The notes: generated from the sequence alone by a model not told the origin. Positions 27,200 through 36,580 are shown, counted from the stretch's first letter. The stretch: 64,000 nt of DNA from Chthoniobacterales bacterium (GCA_014879575.1 JACSRU010000058.1:1-64000), one strand, 5' to 3'. Numbers and translations are program-made.

Positions 27200-30100
27200 T
27201 CACGCTGAATGGATCGGTTTCGAACGGGCGAGAAGCTGCTTCAGGTCGAAGTTGATGGAGGAAACGCCCCAGCCCGGTTCGGCATCGAACGGGTTTTGGA
27301 TGTAGTGCGGCCCGTCCACAGCGTCATCTTCGCCGACAAGCACGATGGCGAGGCGGAATTTGTCGGCCTGGTTCAAGGCGTAAAGCATCTCGTTTCGCGT
27401 GATGGTGACGGTGCTTGCACCCTTTACCCGGCCTTTTACTTCGATATGACGCGGCTCTGGCAACTTGCCATCCACGGCGGGGGGATAGGACGTGATGTCC
27501 CACCCGCATTTCAGTGCGGAAACGTCCGACACAGTGCATCCAAGGGCTTCCTCCGCTTGGCGGACGGCCTCCATCGCAAGGCGTTCGATTTTGATCCGCG
27601 CTGCTGGATCGGAAGAGAATGCTCCCCCGGTTTCCTGCGGCTCACCCCGCAATTTGCGCAGTAGCCCTGCGGGGATAACCAACGCTCCGCCGAGGGCGAC
27701 TGGGGTGCCATTGACGACGTGGCGCATGGCCTGCAGTTCCTTTTTCCGATTCTCCAGCCGGCCGCCAAGGTCGTTGATGGTGCGCTGAATATTGTCGAGA
27801 TTCAGGCGCACGTCTTTTCCCGCCTCCTGATCCTCCTTCAATTTTATCCATCGGTCGGACCAGTAGGCAATTTCCTTGGTCAGCCGTTCATTCACGGCGG
27901 CAAGGGTCTTGTCCACGTGAGCAACGCGCCGATCCGCAATTTCTTTATAGTGCTCGGGAACGAGCGTCCCCGCGGCGAGAGCGAGTGCTTTTTGTTCCTG
28001 ATCGGCCCGAATCCAGTCTGAACGAAGGAGGTCGGCCAAGATCGGAAGGTCGGAGGAATCTAACGGTTCGTAGTCGAGGTGCGGTGCCCATCCCGCGAAG
28101 GTGGCGGAGCCATCAGGGGCGACTTGAACGAACTGGAGACGCTTGGAAAGCGTGGTGCCGTCACCGGATTTGATCTCATGGGTGATGAGGAACAGGAGCG
28201 AGGCTTCCTCCCCCTCGTCCGTGGGATTTACGAGGATGGTGCCCTGACGGAGAAGGTTGCTGTTTTTCTCCAGTATGATGTCGCTCACCGCGAGCATCAG
28301 CGGATGTCCGGGATGGAGCATCTGCGCAAACGGTGCGTTGGGTCGGTCCAGCGGTCGAACGCAGTCCTTGGTGAAGCAAACGCGTTCGTATCGTTTAAGG
28401 ACGGGCGCGAGTTCGCGGCGATTTCGTCCGCTGATTTGACGGTCACGCTCACGGATGAGTGCGGGAACGTGCGTGATCTCGAACCGGCCCGGCTCTCGGG
28501 GATACATCGCCCCGCCCAAGCTCTCGAAGGCCTTGGCGAAAAATGAACGGACAAAATATGGCTGGAGCCGCCGTGCCTCAGCGATCTCCATTTGCTCCTT
28601 CACAGCAAAAAGCCGCTCGGTGCTCATGCTCTCCTGCGCGAGAGCGTTGCGGTCCAGAAGCTCCTTGATGTGGATCGTATCAAAGGCTGTGTCGATCTTC
28701 TCTAGTCGGCTTGCTCGGCGCTCCGGTTGATCGTTGTATCGGATGGCGTCGAGGAGCAAATCCTTGAGACTCCTTTCCTCAAAAACTTCGCCAAGAATAT
28801 CGAAGACGCGGCCATTGAAAGCGTCGTTGATGGTTTCGAGCTTGGTCAGGAGCCGGTGATAGACCTCGCCCTCGCGAGTCTCCTTGGCCACGAGATTCCA
28901 GAGGTGGCAAACCTCCTGCTGGCCGATACGATGAATGCGCCCGAATCGCTGTTCCAGCCGGTTCGGATTCCATGGCAGGTCGTAATTGACCATGAGGTTG
29001 GCATTCTGGAGGTTGACGCCTTCGCCGGCGGCATCCGTGGCCAGAAGAATACGAACTTCCGGGTCGGAACGGAAAAGTGCCTGCCGTTTTCGTCGTTCGT
29101 CCCGGTGCGTGCCGCCGTGAATCGTCGTAATTGCGTCCGGGTTGCCGAGAACGCCTGCAATTCTCTTCTCCAAGTAATTCAGCGTGTCCCGATGCTCGGT
29201 GAATATGATGAGCTTGCGCTGGCGTCCGTCGGTATCGCGCATTTTTGGGTCATTCTGGAGGATCTGGGAAAGCTCGTCCCATTTCCGATCCTGACCAGAA
29301 TCCACGACTCCTCGTGCCTGATTGACAAGCTTGGCGAGAATGGCAATTTCCGATTCCAGCTCCGCGATGGTCGCCGCTGCGGTTGCCGTGTCGGCGAGCT
29401 TTTCCTCAAGCTCTTCCTGCTCCTCTGCGTTCAGGTCGTCGTCGTCTTCCGGCGCAGCTTCGAGGCTCTGGGAAAACTGCTGACCGCGAGCGAGGAGCTT
29501 TTCCTCGCGCAGACGGCGTTCCAGCCGGTCGTGGCGGCGGCGAAGGGATTGAAAGATGGCTTCCGGGCTGGATGCGAGACGGCGCTGCAAGGCGGTGAGT
29601 GCGAAGCCGACCGAACCTTTGCGCGGGCCTTGCAGGGCGTCGGCTTTACCCATTTCCGTTTTCACGTAGGAGGTGACCGCTTCGTAAAGGGCGGACTCAA
29701 TGCCACTCAGCGTGTAGTTGGCCGTATAGGCACGGCGCTCGGGAAATAGCCGGGTGCCATCGAAGCGCACCATGTCTTCCTTCACCATGCGGCGCATCAG
29801 GTCGGAGGCGTCAACCTTGTGGCTGCCATCGCGGGGCCGGCCATAGAAACGGTCTGAATCCAGCAACGACAGGAAAAGCTGAAAATCCTCGTCCTTCCCG
29901 TTGTGTGGTGTCGCGCTCATCAGCAGAAGATGCCTGGTGCGTGCGCCAAGCTTCTCGGCAAGGCTGAACCGGCCCGTGCGTTTGATCTCGTTGCCGAAAA
30001 AATGAGCGGAGAGTTTGTGGGCTTCGTCGAAAATCACCAAGTCCCACGAAGTGGCCAGCAGCTTTTCCTGAAGCTCTTCATTCCGCGCCATTTGATCGAG

Positions 30101-30715
30101 GCGGACGATGAGATGATCCAAATCCTCGAAAGGATTTCCGGTTGGCGTCGCCGCTTGCAGCGCGGCGGAGAAGACATTGAACTGGAGTCCGAATTTCTCG
30201 AACAATTCATCGCGCCATTGCTCGACGAGGCTGCCGGGAGCAACCACGAGGATGCGGCGGGAGTCGGCACGCATGATGAGTTCGCGGATGAAGAGGCCGG
30301 CCATGATGGTTTTTCCCGCGCCGGGATCGTCGGCGAGAACGAACCGAAGCGGCTGCCGGGGCAACATGGATTCATAGACTGCCGTGATCTGGTGCGGGAG
30401 CGGGTCCACGTTCGACGTGTGGACGGCCATCATTGGATCGAACAGAAATGCAAGGTCGATCCGCTTGGCTTCTACGGCGAGCTTGAACGCCTCCCCGTCG
30501 CCGTCGAAGGACCACGGACGTTCGGCGGTGGCGATGGAAATTTGATCAAGGTCAGCCGGTCCAATCAATCGCTCGCGGATTGTTCCGTCGGGGAGTCTAT
30601 AGATGAGCGTGGCTGACTCGGGAGGGATGGGAACTACGGCAACAATCGTGACAACGAGAGTCGGCTCCACGCCGCTCAAGCTCGCTCCCGGGGTCAGATT
30701 CAGTAGGTTCGCCAT
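27200..30715 (-). CDS. SNF2-like helicase with C-terminal DUF3883 (DrmD-like)
   Basis: This 1171-residue SF2 ATPase has [11 protein letters not shown] (Walker A, 131-136 core), [12 protein letters not shown] near 230, SATPHNGK, and motif [17 protein letters not shown] near 593. Residues about 1050-1140 form a DUF3883 domain with [29 protein letters not shown]. This architecture matches the SNF2 helicase of class 1 DISARM (DrmD). The other DISARM subunits DrmA, DrmB and DrmC are not in the island. An 80-bp AT-rich gap separates it from the AAA gene, where a second promoter could sit. Confidence 0.88.
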   Translation of the reverse strand: MANLLNLTPGASLSGVEPTLVVTIVAVVPIPPESATLIYRLPDGTIRERLIGPADLDQISIATAERPWSFDGDGEAFKLAVEAKRIDLAFLFDPMMAVHTSNVDPLPHQITAVYESMLPRQPLRFVLADDPGAGKTIMAGLFIRELIMRADSRRILVVAPGSLVEQWRDELFEKFGLQFNVFSAALQAATPTGNPFEDLDHLIVRLDQMARNEELQEKLLATSWDLVIFDEAHKLSAHFFGNEIKRTGRFSLAEKLGARTRHLLLMSATPHNGKDEDFQLFLSLLDSDRFYGRPRDGSHKVDASDLMRRMVKEDMVRFDGTRLFPERRAYTANYTLSGIESALYEAVTSYVKTEMGKADALQGPRKGSVGFALTALQRRLASSPEAIFQSLRRRHDRLERRLREEKLLARGQQFSQSLEAAPEDDDDLNAEEQEELEEKLADTATAAATIAELESEIAILAKLVNQARGVVDSGQDRKWDELSQILQNDPKMRDTDGRQRKLIIFTEHRDTLNYLEKRIAGVLGNPDAITTIHGGTHRDERRKRQALFRSDPEVRILLATDAAGEGVNLQNANLMVNYDLPWNPNRLEQRFGRIHRIGQQEVCHLWNLVAKETREGEVYHRLLTKLETINDAFNGRVFDILGEVFEERSLKDLLLDAIRYNDQPERRASRLEKIDTAFDTIHIKELLDRNALAQESMSTERLFAVKEQMEIAEARRLQPYFVRSFFAKAFESLGGAMYPREPGRFEITHVPALIRERDRQISGRNRRELAPVLKRYERVCFTKDCVRPLDRPNAPFAQMLHPGHPLMLAVSDIILEKNSNLLRQGTILVNPTDEGEEASLLFLITHEIKSGDGTTLSKRLQFVQVAPDGSATFAGWAPHLDYEPLDSSDLPILADLLRSDWIRADQEQKALALAAGTLVPEHYKEIADRRVAHVDKTLAAVNERLTKEIAYWSDRWIKLKEDQEAGKDVRLNLDNIQRTINDLGGRLENRKKELQAMRHVVNGTPVALGGALVIPAGLLRKLRGEPQETGGAFSSDPAARIKIERLAMEAVRQAEEALGCTVSDVSALKCGWDITSYPPAVDGKLPEPRHIEVKGRVKGASTVTITRNEMLYALNQADKFRLAIVLVGEDDAVDGPHYIQNPFDAEPGWGVSSINFDLKQLLARSKPIHSA

Positions 30716-30806
30716 GAACCCTCAATTGATACACGTTTGCCCGCTACCGAAAAGGCGGCATTTCACTCTGTTTTTCCTGCCATTTTTGCCGCGGCAAAAG
30801 GGAGAG

Positions 30807-31619
30807 CTACGTGCGCTCTTCCGGAGAGAGGTAAGGCAGGTTACAGAGGTCAAAAACATGCCGTTCCGACTCGGCGCGAATCGTTTTTCCGTTTGGCAGG
30901 GTGAAGCCAACACCGTAAGGATTCCATTTCCAGTCCTTCGCCTTTGCGGCTGAGGCGATCCGGATGTTGCTGGCCGTGCCTCCAGTGCGATTTACCAGCA
31001 TGTTATACCAGCGGCTTTCGTCGGTAAAAAACAGGTCCACCTTCATGCCGGTTTCTCGATGGACCATGAGCTTGTTTTCCGCGGCGTTTCCAGCGATGCG
31101 GCCATCCTCAGCCAGCCGGGGCGCAAGTATGCCGTCGTCGAGCATGGCTTCGATCACTGCGTCGGTTTCCGGAACGAAGATTCGGCAACGAGGAATGATG
31201 AGTAGTTCCACATCGCCAACGAGCGGCTTTTTCCGGCGAACGGAACCAGCGATCTCAATGCGCTCGGTGGCGGGGCCAAGCCGTTCGATCAAGTCGGCGG
31301 CGACGATGCGGGCGGAGGCGCGAGGCCATTTTTGTTTCACCGCGAATATTCCACGATATTTTTTCGGCACGCGCTTCGGCGGCGGAGGCACGACAAGGAT
31401 TTCCTCGAATGCCGCTTCCGGCCTGGTGGGCGAGAGCCACACTCGGCGGCAGCCCACGCCGCGCTTTTGCGCGAATGCGCGGGCTTCTGCTTCCCCCTCC
31501 TCGTCGTCCTCGAATTTCCGCACCCCTGCGAGGATACTGGTTTTAAGCGGAGCGAGAGCGAGGAAGGCGAGAGCGTCGGCGGTGTAGCGGTGTTTGGCGT
31601 CGGAGGTCGGTGTTTTCAT
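30807..31619 (-). CDS. DNA polymerase X/beta-like nucleotidyltransferase
   Basis: The 270-residue protein has the Pol-beta superfamily active site: IEIAGSVRRKKPLVGDVELL with Gly-Ser at 125-126 and Asp136/Glu138, then KVDLFF near 195 with the third carboxylate. The stretch WYNMLVNRTGGTASNIRIAS is typical of the family-X palm and thumb. It lacks the PHP and long N-terminal domains of cellular PolX. Comparable small proteins occur in phages and plasmids. It could serve repair, replication or nucleotide signalling; position ahead of the helicase does not decide. Confidence 0.72.
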   Translation of the reverse strand: MKTPTSDAKHRYTADALAFLALAPLKTSILAGVRKFEDDEEGEAEARAFAQKRGVGCRRVWLSPTRPEAAFEEILVVPPPPKRVPKKYRGIFAVKQKWPRASARIVAADLIERLGPATERIEIAGSVRRKKPLVGDVELLIIPRCRIFVPETDAVIEAMLDDGILAPRLAEDGRIAGNAAENKLMVHRETGMKVDLFFTDESRWYNMLVNRTGGTASNIRIASAAKAKDWKWNPYGVGFTLPNGKTIRAESERHVFDLCNLPYLSPEERT

Positions 31620-31625
31620 GCCATG

Positions 31626-32483
31626 TTACCTCCCGTTTAAGCCTCGAATCCAGTTCCAAGCGCTCCGCACGTCGCAGACATTGCTGCGCTTTTCCACAAT
31701 GCGGCTACCGTCTTGTTTGATTGTGATGAGGTTGGCTTCGAGAACGTCAGGATCGTCAGGATCGCCACCCATATCGGTTGCCATGAGCAGCACAAGAGTG
31801 CCGTCTTCGGCTTCGTGCGCGGCAATCGCCCCGTGAATTTCACAGAGGATTTCGTGAAGCGGGGTTGCCTCCTCGTCTTCGTCATCCCTTGGTTCCTCGC
31901 TGTCAGGGCCGGGGTCGCCGTCCTCGGGTTCATAGTCCGCCGACGAATCGTGGGCGGTGGAGAGAGCTGCGAAATAATCGTCCTCCTCTGGGCTGAACGG
32001 CTCATTGGCGAGGAAACAGGAGTAATCCCCGGCAAGGTAATGACGGTGGCGAGAGCCGTCCAGCTCAACGCGGAGGAAGCCACCGTCGCACAGGTAACGG
32101 ACGGCTGCGTCCACTTCGTAGCTGTGACCCATCGCACGCAATGCGAGTTTGGGAGCCCCTGGCGTGGCGACGAGAAACTCGACCATGCGGCGGATGACTG
32201 CGAAAGGCTTGTCGTCTTCCGGGCCGTGGCCGGGATCACCATCTCCGGGGATGTATTCTTCGGGACCGGGATCACCGTCCTCTGGTTCCCAGTCCGCTTG
32301 AGAATCGCGGGCGGCGGCGAGGGCTGCGAAATGTTCATCCTCGCCGGAGAGGCCGGGGCCGCCGAATCCGAAAAGGAATTGGACACCTTGGCGGCGGGTG
32401 TGCTCGGCGAGGAGGACTCCGCCCGATGCGAGATGGCCGAGCGTGGTGGTTACGTTGCTGGTGCTGGTGTGGTAGGTATTCAT
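31626..32483 (-). CDS. Hypothetical protein with duplicated acidic module and winged-helix-like part
   Basis: The ATG at 32483 (MNTYHTSTSNVTT) gives 285 residues; the open frame upstream is shadow of the ATPase gene end. A module with H/Y-FAAL, DS-x-AD-W/Y-EPEDGDPGP occurs twice, at about 49-80 and 167-200. Between them, a segment ending DGSRHRHYLAGDYS resembles the end of the neighbouring ATPase (GNSHRHYLTEKAE), suggesting a shared winged-helix ancestor. No family is recognised. Six bases separate it from the nucleotidyltransferase gene. Confidence 0.6.
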   Translation of the reverse strand: MNTYHTSTSNVTTTLGHLASGGVLLAEHTRRQGVQFLFGFGGPGLSGEDEHFAALAAARDSQADWEPEDGDPGPEEYIPGDGDPGHGPEDDKPFAVIRRMVEFLVATPGAPKLALRAMGHSYEVDAAVRYLCDGGFLRVELDGSRHRHYLAGDYSCFLANEPFSPEEDDYFAALSTAHDSSADYEPEDGDPGPDSEEPRDDEDEEATPLHEILCEIHGAIAAHEAEDGTLVLLMATDMGGDPDDPDVLEANLITIKQDGSRIVEKRSNVCDVRSAWNWIRGLNGR

Positions 32484-32508
32484 GATGTCGTTGTGGTTTT
32501 GTTGATTG

Positions 32509-33711
32509 TTAAACTTTGTCCCGGCCCGGCTTTTTCGATGCCGCCTCCGGCCTGTAGTCCCCCGGCTCGAACGTGGCGGCGGGCTGCTCCGCTTTTTCGG
32601 TGAGGTAATGGCGGTGTGAATTCCCCTCTTTGATGACGCGGATTTCTCCTGCCTCATGGAGTTTATTGATCGCCCAATCAACGCCGTCTGAGGAACCGAG
32701 CTTGCGAAGCTCGCGTTTGACTTCGCCTGGATATTTCTGCAAATGGTCGACGATCCGGCCCATGAGAACGGTCGGCTTTTCGCCTCCGTCCTCTGCGGAC
32801 TGGCGAGCGTCCTTGCCTTCAGGGCGGAGGTCTGTCCACGTCAGACGCGTTTGCCCGACGCCGACAGGATCAAACCAGAGACGGGCGATGCGCTCGCCCT
32901 CAGCAGCACCAAGGCCGCTATGCCGGTCTTTGACAACTTCGATCTCGATGCCTCCCGCCTTGCCGGGATGGATGCGTCCGTCTTTGTCTTCGATGGTCGC
33001 GGAATACTTGCCGTCTTTGCCCCTCATGGCGCGAATCGCAAAGGCCGAGCCGTCGGTAAGGTCAAGTTTGCTCGTCGCACCTTTGGCGTGGCGGGCGTCC
33101 ACGTCGCGACCAAAGTGGTCGGCGATAATCACGGCGCACCCCGCCGCCGTCGCGGGTTGAAGGAGTCCTTGAATTAAGGAGTAAGCGTCGTCGTTGTCGT
33201 TGATTTTTAGACCGAGCTTGCGGAGGACGGAGGCCACACCGTCAATGATGATGGTCGGCTTGTCCTCCTGAACTGCCGCCTGTTGGACGACAAATTTTAG
33301 GTCCTCTGCGTCGGGCTTTTGCGAATAGACCAGCATCTCCGCAAACGAACGGGGATAGCCAAAAGACTTCGCGCGGCGGAGCATCCGCTGGCAAACATCC
33401 TCGGGATCAACCCACAAAAAGCGGCGTCCGGCTGCTGCTTCCGAACGGGCAATTTCCAGGAGAATGTTGGATTTTCCGATGCCGGTTGGCCCGGCAATCG
33501 GATTGATCGCGCCGGGATAGATGAGCGGGAGGCCAGGCAACACCTCCCCAAGTTCCGGCAGGGTAACGGTTCCGGTATCGCCGTCCCAGATGGCGAGTTG
33601 GTCAACGACGGATCCACCGAAAGCGCCGTTCCAGCCGGGGACGGCTTTTTTCTTCTTTTCTTCGGTCTCGGCTGCGGTGGTGTTTTCGGCGCGGTCGGGC
33701 GCGGTGTCCAT
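32509..33711 (-). CDS. RepA-like RecA-fold ATPase (AAA_25), plasmid replication type
   Basis: The 400-residue product has Walker A GPTGIGKSN at 74-82, Walker B PTIIIDGVAS near 153, and a KGATSKLDLTDGSAFAIR segment as in RepA/RSF1010-type replicative helicases and related mobile-element ATPases. The C-terminal 80 residues look like a winged helix (ELRKLGSSDGVDWAINKLHEAGEI). It probably drives replication or maintenance of the excised island. The iteron-like field lies about 2 kb upstream on the same strand. Confidence 0.8.
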   Translation of the reverse strand: MDTAPDRAENTTAAETEEKKKKAVPGWNGAFGGSVVDQLAIWDGDTGTVTLPELGEVLPGLPLIYPGAINPIAGPTGIGKSNILLEIARSEAAAGRRFLWVDPEDVCQRMLRRAKSFGYPRSFAEMLVYSQKPDAEDLKFVVQQAAVQEDKPTIIIDGVASVLRKLGLKINDNDDAYSLIQGLLQPATAAGCAVIIADHFGRDVDARHAKGATSKLDLTDGSAFAIRAMRGKDGKYSATIEDKDGRIHPGKAGGIEIEVVKDRHSGLGAAEGERIARLWFDPVGVGQTRLTWTDLRPEGKDARQSAEDGGEKPTVLMGRIVDHLQKYPGEVKRELRKLGSSDGVDWAINKLHEAGEIRVIKEGNSHRHYLTEKAEQPAATFEPGDYRPEAASKKPGRDKV

Positions 33712-33963
33712 TTACATACCCTCCTTTTCCGTGTGGAGGGGTTTGCGGCCGGGGCGTCCTTTGCCGGGTGCGGCTTTAAGCGCGTCTTCGGCGTCGTAGT
33801 AGCGGAGGCCGTAACGGCGGATTTTTCCCGCGTCGGCGGCGCGTAGGATTCCTGCGGAATGGCACGTGAGCCAGCGGGCGAGGTCGGCGGCGGTGGCTAC
33901 AACGCGATCATTGCCGAGAAGGCGCACAGCACCGGGAAAGTCGAGTTTGGATTGCGATTTCAT
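33712..33963 (-). CDS. Small hypothetical, probably DNA-binding, protein (83 aa)
   Basis: This 83-residue basic protein has ATAADLARWLTCHSAGILRAADAGKIRRYGLRYYDAEDALKA, which resembles the helix-turn-helix used by excisionases and MerR-type domains (a D-L-A-x-x-L start and a R-x-G-x-x-Y-x-x-x-D-A end). Its stop abuts the start of the RepA-like ATPase gene, so both are co-expressed. A role as replication or excision accessory factor is inferred. Confidence 0.6.
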   Translation of the reverse strand: MKSQSKLDFPGAVRLLGNDRVVATAADLARWLTCHSAGILRAADAGKIRRYGLRYYDAEDALKAAPGKGRPGRKPLHTEKEGM

Positions 33964-33974
33964 GGGTCGGGGAT

Positions 33975-34005
33975 GGAGCCGGGCGGGGTCGTTCCGCCCG
34001 GCTCC
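33975..34005. repeat. 12-bp stem hairpin, copy 1 of a pair shared with 38440-38470
   Basis: GGAGCCGGGCGG and CCGCCCGGCTCC form a perfect 12-bp stem with a 7-nt loop, in the gap between the 371-residue gene and the 83-residue gene. The same arms recur at 38440-38470. No T-run follows on either strand, so it is not a standard terminator; RNA processing or protein binding is possible. Confidence 0.7.
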
Positions 34006-34012
34006 GGTTGGG

Positions 34013-35128
34013 TCAGGCGGCCTTGATGAGGCCGATTTTTTCGAGTTCCGATTTCCACGGCGTCACGTCGTGGCCTTCCATCGCGGTGCGGATGTCGGCC
34101 ACCTTTGCGGCATCACGTCCGTCCATGCCGATTTCCGAGAGGAAGGCGGCGGTTCCCTCCGAACAGAAGCCGAGGGCTTCAGCGTCTTTGAGGGTGAGGC
34201 GTGCACGGTCATCGAGATAGCCTCCTCCGTTTTTGAGGACGGCACGGGCTTTTTCGATGAGGCCGGAAACGGCTTTGCAGACGGTGCCCGCGTGGTAGTT
34301 CGTTCCGAAGGCTTCCGCGACGTAGAGCGGGAAGCCTTCTCCGAACAGACGGAGCGTGGTCAATCTGATGCATCGGCGGATCACCGGCTCGCCGACCGGC
34401 AGCATCGCACCGGATTGGGTCAACGCCGTGCGCTTCCCTGTGGTGAGGCCAAGGGCCTTGCCGACTTCGGCGAGCCAGTCGCCTTTGCGGGCCGCAAACT
34501 CCATCGTGTCGAGGGTGTCGCCCTCTACAGTGATGAGCTTCGCCTCGTAGCTCGTCGAGCGAGAGGAGGGCCAGCGGGAGCTGCGGCGGGAGTTATCCCA
34601 CCAAGCCGAATCCTTGCGGATGACGAGGAGCATTTTACCCTCGTTGAGGGCGATTTGTGCTTTGCCGTTCTCGGGCCAACCGCGCAGTTCTTCGTTGATT
34701 TCCTCGACGGATTGGCAGAGGCGGGCACCAACGAGCGTGTCACGGTTTTTGCGGCGTTCGTTGTCGCGGTCTATGATGCGTTCGCGGTAGGTAAGGACAG
34801 CCTGCGAGCACCCGCCGGGGTGGTAATACGCCTTCGCGTTCGCCGCGATCTTCGCGGCGCGGGACGGGCGAGAGCGCGGATAGTAGGCTTTCGTCGCCTC
34901 GACGATGGCGTCAATAGCGCCATCAAGTTTGAGGCCACGAGCGCGGTAGTCCCACACGGGGCGGATGTCCGCCGCCTTTGTGGCGCGACGGAGCCGGATG
35001 GCGTCGCGGGGGGCGATACCGAGATCGGCGCACGCTAGGGCGAGCGAGCCAGGGTTGAGGTTGAGTTTAGTTTTCTCCGCCTTGGAGGCGGACGTATCAG
35101 CTGGGTTTTGGTTGTTGGATTGCTGCAT
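34013..35128 (-). CDS. Hypothetical island protein (371 aa), first gene of the minus-strand run
   Basis: From the ATG at 35128 (MQQSNNQNPADTSASKAEK) the product is 371 residues. After a disordered start it is soluble and mixed-charge, with RLRRATKAADIRPVW, a Ser/Arg-rich patch (NSRRSSRWPSSRSTSY) and a helical C-terminus. I recognise no domain. The frame stays open to 35257, but that part translates the tandem hairpins upstream, so I exclude it. It is first in the 21-kb minus-strand run, downstream of two terminator-like hairpins. Confidence 0.65.
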   Translation of the reverse strand: MQQSNNQNPADTSASKAEKTKLNLNPGSLALACADLGIAPRDAIRLRRATKAADIRPVWDYRARGLKLDGAIDAIVEATKAYYPRSRPSRAAKIAANAKAYYHPGGCSQAVLTYRERIIDRDNERRKNRDTLVGARLCQSVEEINEELRGWPENGKAQIALNEGKMLLVIRKDSAWWDNSRRSSRWPSSRSTSYEAKLITVEGDTLDTMEFAARKGDWLAEVGKALGLTTGKRTALTQSGAMLPVGEPVIRRCIRLTTLRLFGEGFPLYVAEAFGTNYHAGTVCKAVSGLIEKARAVLKNGGGYLDDRARLTLKDAEALGFCSEGTAAFLSEIGMDGRDAAKVADIRTAMEGHDVTPWKSELEKIGLIKAA

Positions 35129-35161
35129 TGTTTGCGGTGCAATCCGGCCTGATTTGGGCAC

Positions 35162-35255
35162 AAAAAAGGCCGGTATCGCGTGGTTTTGCGATCCGGCTAT
35201 GATGTGATCAGGGCACAAAAAAAGGCCGGGAATCGCGTGTTGATGCGATCCGGCC
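35162..35255 (-). terminator. Two tandem intrinsic-terminator-like hairpins in the leader of the minus-strand run
   Basis: Read on the minus strand, GGCCGGATCGC...GCGATTCCCGGCC (35255-35224) is followed by seven T, and GCCGGATCGC...GCGATACCGGC (35197-35169) by six T. The two copies are about 57 bp apart and nearly identical, with a third half-arm (GCAATCCGGCC) at 35139-35149. They lie 34-128 bases upstream of the 371-residue gene, so they could insulate it from upstream transcription or act as an attenuator. Confidence 0.65.
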
Positions 35256-35528
35256 AAACATTCCAGGGTTATCCCGGCTGAGTCCGATTGTTGTGTAGCG
35301 GCTCTCGGTGAACGAGTGCTCTTTCGCTGTATCTACACTTGGGAGGGGTATTTTTTTCGGCTTACTCCCGTCTCCGCCCGGACTATCAAAGATCAAATGC
35401 CTTCTTAATTTGAAGGTAGGCTCACACAAATGGAACCGCTAGGCCGAAATGTCAACGAAAATCGAAAAAGAATTTAAGTGGGAATCCCAAAACTCCAACT
35501 CAAACCAACTCCTGGCGCTAGAATCGTC

Positions 35529-35952
35529 GTGCCCCCTATTCCCGCCGGAATCGTGCGACGCGAGCGTCTCGCCGTTTCTCGCTGCCGCTCAAGCAGCATC
35601 TTTTTAGAAAGGCACGTATTTGTTTCTATATATCAACGATTTACAACACAAGAATCAAGTCGTGCCCAGATCGTGCCAAAAATCCAACGGCGCGTCGGAA
35701 CTACCTGTAAACCAAGATTATATTAAAAGATACGCCCGCAAGCCCGAAAATCGGGCAAGACCGAAGACGGGCGAGCGTGCCTAAAACGTGCCCAACGAGT
35801 CAGGCACACTTTTATATCTGTTAATCAGGAATTTCTGATGATCGTGCCTATGTGCCTAAAACGTGCCTTTTTTGTGCCTTTTCTTCCCCTCGCGACATCG
35901 TGCCTACCCGTGCCAGCGCCCCTATAGGGGGCGCGTCAGGCACGGTCGGCAC
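35529..35952. repeat. Iteron-like field of GTGCC/GGCAC repeats, possible replication origin
   Basis: GTGCC or its complement starts at 35529, 35611 (rev), 35662, 35673, 35777, 35788, 35803 (rev), 35844, 35852, 35863, 35874, 35900, 35910, 35939 (rev) and 35948 (rev). Several neighbours are exactly 11 bp apart, one helical turn, and GTGCCTAAAACGTGCC occurs twice. AT-rich patches lie between. This pattern fits an iteron-type origin or a multi-site operator. Confidence 0.65.
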
Positions 35953-36000
35953 GTATTCGCGGGGTAAGGCATAAGGAAGATGATCGAGGATTATCTTCAT

Positions 36001-36519
36001 GGCCGGGGCTGCGCCCCGGCCTAGAGGGGTGACGATCAACAGGAGGGGGGCGGTAGGGCCAAAGGCCCTGCCGCCGCCTTCGGGGCTGCGCCCCTACGGC
36101 ATAAAAGCTGTCACCGGGCAATGCCCGGCAAAGTTCCCGCGCAAAGCGCGGGGGATTTGCCGACAGGGAATAAGATACACGACGTTTTGATTGTCCGGGA
36201 GGGCGAGGACAGCAGGCCGCCCGCTCCGACGATTTCTAGCGCTTTTCCTGCATGTGGGAAAGACGGCGCGGCGTTCCTCTTTGCGGCGGTTTTCTGGTTC
36301 TCCCGTCCCCGGTGACCTTTAACCCGACAGGGCGCGCTTGCGCCCTGCGTTCGCGGCTGGCCCTCCGGGCCATGCCGCCCCGTTCCTCCCGGAGGGTAGT
36401 CATCCACCGTTGAAAAATTCAGGAAAAGAGCGGCGAGCCACGTCCTTTTTCTCAGGTGCGACATTTGGGGTTCCGGTGGGCGATAGCCTCGCCGGGTTTA
36501 TGAGGACGCCCGTAGGGCG
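36001..36519. repeat. Array of perfect short-loop hairpins upstream of the relaxase gene
   Basis: The gene-free stretch 35129-36580 ends in this array. Stems include GGCCGGGGC-TGC-GCCCCGGCC (36001-36021), CGGTAGGGCC-AAA-GGCCCTGCCG (36051-36073), CCGGGC-AAT-GCCCGG (36114-36128), CCCGCGC-AAA-GCGCGGG (36136-36152), CAGGGCGC-GCTT-GCGCCCTG (36328-36347), TGGCCC-TCC-GGGCCA (36358-36372) and CGCCC-GTA-GGGCG (36507-36519). They differ in sequence but share a three- or four-base loop. An origin of transfer for the adjacent relaxase may lie here. Confidence 0.65.
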
Positions 36520-36580
36520 CAACATAAATAAATCTAGAAACCCCAAATGCTTCATTGGTTGACGGGTCGGCATTGGATGT

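Noticed and set aside
17376-30715. A complete DISARM or BREX system
   Set aside because: Only DrmD-like and methylase genes fit DISARM; DrmA, DrmB and DrmC are missing. PglZ, PglX and BrxC/L proteins of BREX are also absent.
35208-35429. 73-residue minus-strand gene
   Set aside because: It reads through one of the tandem terminator-like hairpins and has no family-like sequence.
35700-35960. CRISPR array
   Set aside because: The GTGCC repeats are five bases long with spacing of about one helical turn; there are no 20-40 bp repeats with uniform spacers and no cas genes.
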